Position numbers and translations under genes: made by a program
Assembly (NCBI GenBank): GCA_964460035.1
Contig: CAYWPG010000054.1
Span: forward strand, 1 to 13,835
Origin: CAYWPG01 sp964460035
GTDB taxonomy: Bacteria; Pseudomonadota; Gammaproteobacteria; Nitrococcales; AK92
Direction: 5' to 3'
Length of the DNA: 13,835 bases
Notes under the pieces: model-generated
Seen by the model: the letters and a program-made list of their open reading frames with translations, nothing else
Database searches by the model: none
What the model was told of the DNA's origin: nothing
Shown here: in pieces, positions 13,601 to 13,835 of the stretch
How positions within the stretch are numbered: the stretch's first letter is position 1
Layout of the letters: each line of letters opens with the position of its first letter

Positions 13601-13835
13601 CTAGGCCTCTAGTTCATCGGCGCAGGGCTGCGGCTCGGACCAAGCGGCGAACTCGTTGCCGCCGGGTTCGATGAAATGGAATCTGCACCCGCCCGGGAAT
13701 GCGAAGATGGGCTTTATCACTTTGCCGCCGGCAGCGACGATAAAAAACGCCGCCCAGCCCCTGGCCTTCGCCATAGATGAACAACAGAGAGCGAAATCGA
13801 CAGCCATTGACCGCGCCATGCTAACGGCGTCTGGT
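13601..13835 (-). pseudogene. C-terminal part of a VOC/glyoxalase-like gene, probably frameshifted, cut by the window edge
   Basis: The last 45 codons read AAGGKVIKPIFAFPGG, RFHFIEPGGNE and FAAWSEP, the typical C-terminal half-domain of vicinal-oxygen-chelate (glyoxalase/bleomycin-resistance) proteins, with the conserved Glu of GNE. Upstream of the A-run at 13742-13747 (T-run on the coding strand) this frame no longer looks like the family. The neighbouring frame there gives LLFIYGEGQGLGG, which is more plausible, but it meets a TAG near the window end. A frameshift in the homopolymer is the simplest reading. A true gene with an unusual N-terminal part, or a sequencing error, is possible. The function of an intact version is unknown. 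Confidence 0.45.

Noticed and set aside
1..13835. CRISPR arrays, tRNA or rRNA genes, and insertion sequences.
   Set aside because: No regularly spaced repeats, no tRNA-like T-loop/acceptor pattern, and no transposase motifs were seen on reading both strands. Small RNAs cannot be excluded by eye.

Overview
The window reads as GC-rich chromosomal DNA of a gammaproteobacterium. The best taxonomic clue is an RlmE (FtsJ) 23S rRNA methyltransferase that follows the enterobacterial protein closely through most of its length. A BCCT-type compatible-solute transporter fits a marine or halophilic life style. That is an inference from gene content, and no ribosomal RNA or other strong marker is present.

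Layout. (1) 13-1587, minus: a BCCT transporter. (2) 1588-2255: no intact gene. It holds a decayed, frameshifted N-terminal remnant of a FUSC-family (AaeB-like) membrane protein on the plus strand. (3) 2256-4320, minus: a nitrilase followed by an AraC-family regulator, the same order as nitA-nitR of Rhodococcus. Upstream of the nitrilase is a readable promoter: a good -10, a poor -35, and GTCGAAA repeats 20 bp apart whose proximal copy abuts the -35. (4) 4509-6053: two divergent RNA methyltransferase genes, a SpoU/TrmH-family enzyme (minus) and rlmE (plus). (5) 6425-10425, plus: a likely co-transcribed group of a class II aldolase/adducin-family protein, a D-2-hydroxyacid dehydrogenase and a secreted family 5 solute-binding protein. 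GC-rich hairpins lie between or after the genes. No ABC permease or ATPase gene accompanies the binding protein. (6) 10577-13298, minus: two tandem paralogous proteins of 368 and 367 aa that I do not recognise. Each has a soluble N-terminal part and about four C-terminal membrane segments. They are separated by 511 bp without a credible gene. (7) 13601-13835, minus: the C-terminal end of a VOC/glyoxalase-like gene that looks frameshifted.

How the parts may work together. The nitrilase would turn a nitrile into a carboxylic acid and ammonia, with the AraC protein as its probable inducer-responsive activator. The aldolase, dehydrogenase and binding protein look like uptake and oxidation/cleavage of a small hydroxy-acid or peptide-like substrate, which the sequence does not identify. 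The tandem paralogues are the least explained part. They share about 64% identity over their first 150 residues by hand count, and a conserved non-coding block lies 235-260 bp upstream of both starts, so the duplicated unit apparently included the regulatory region.
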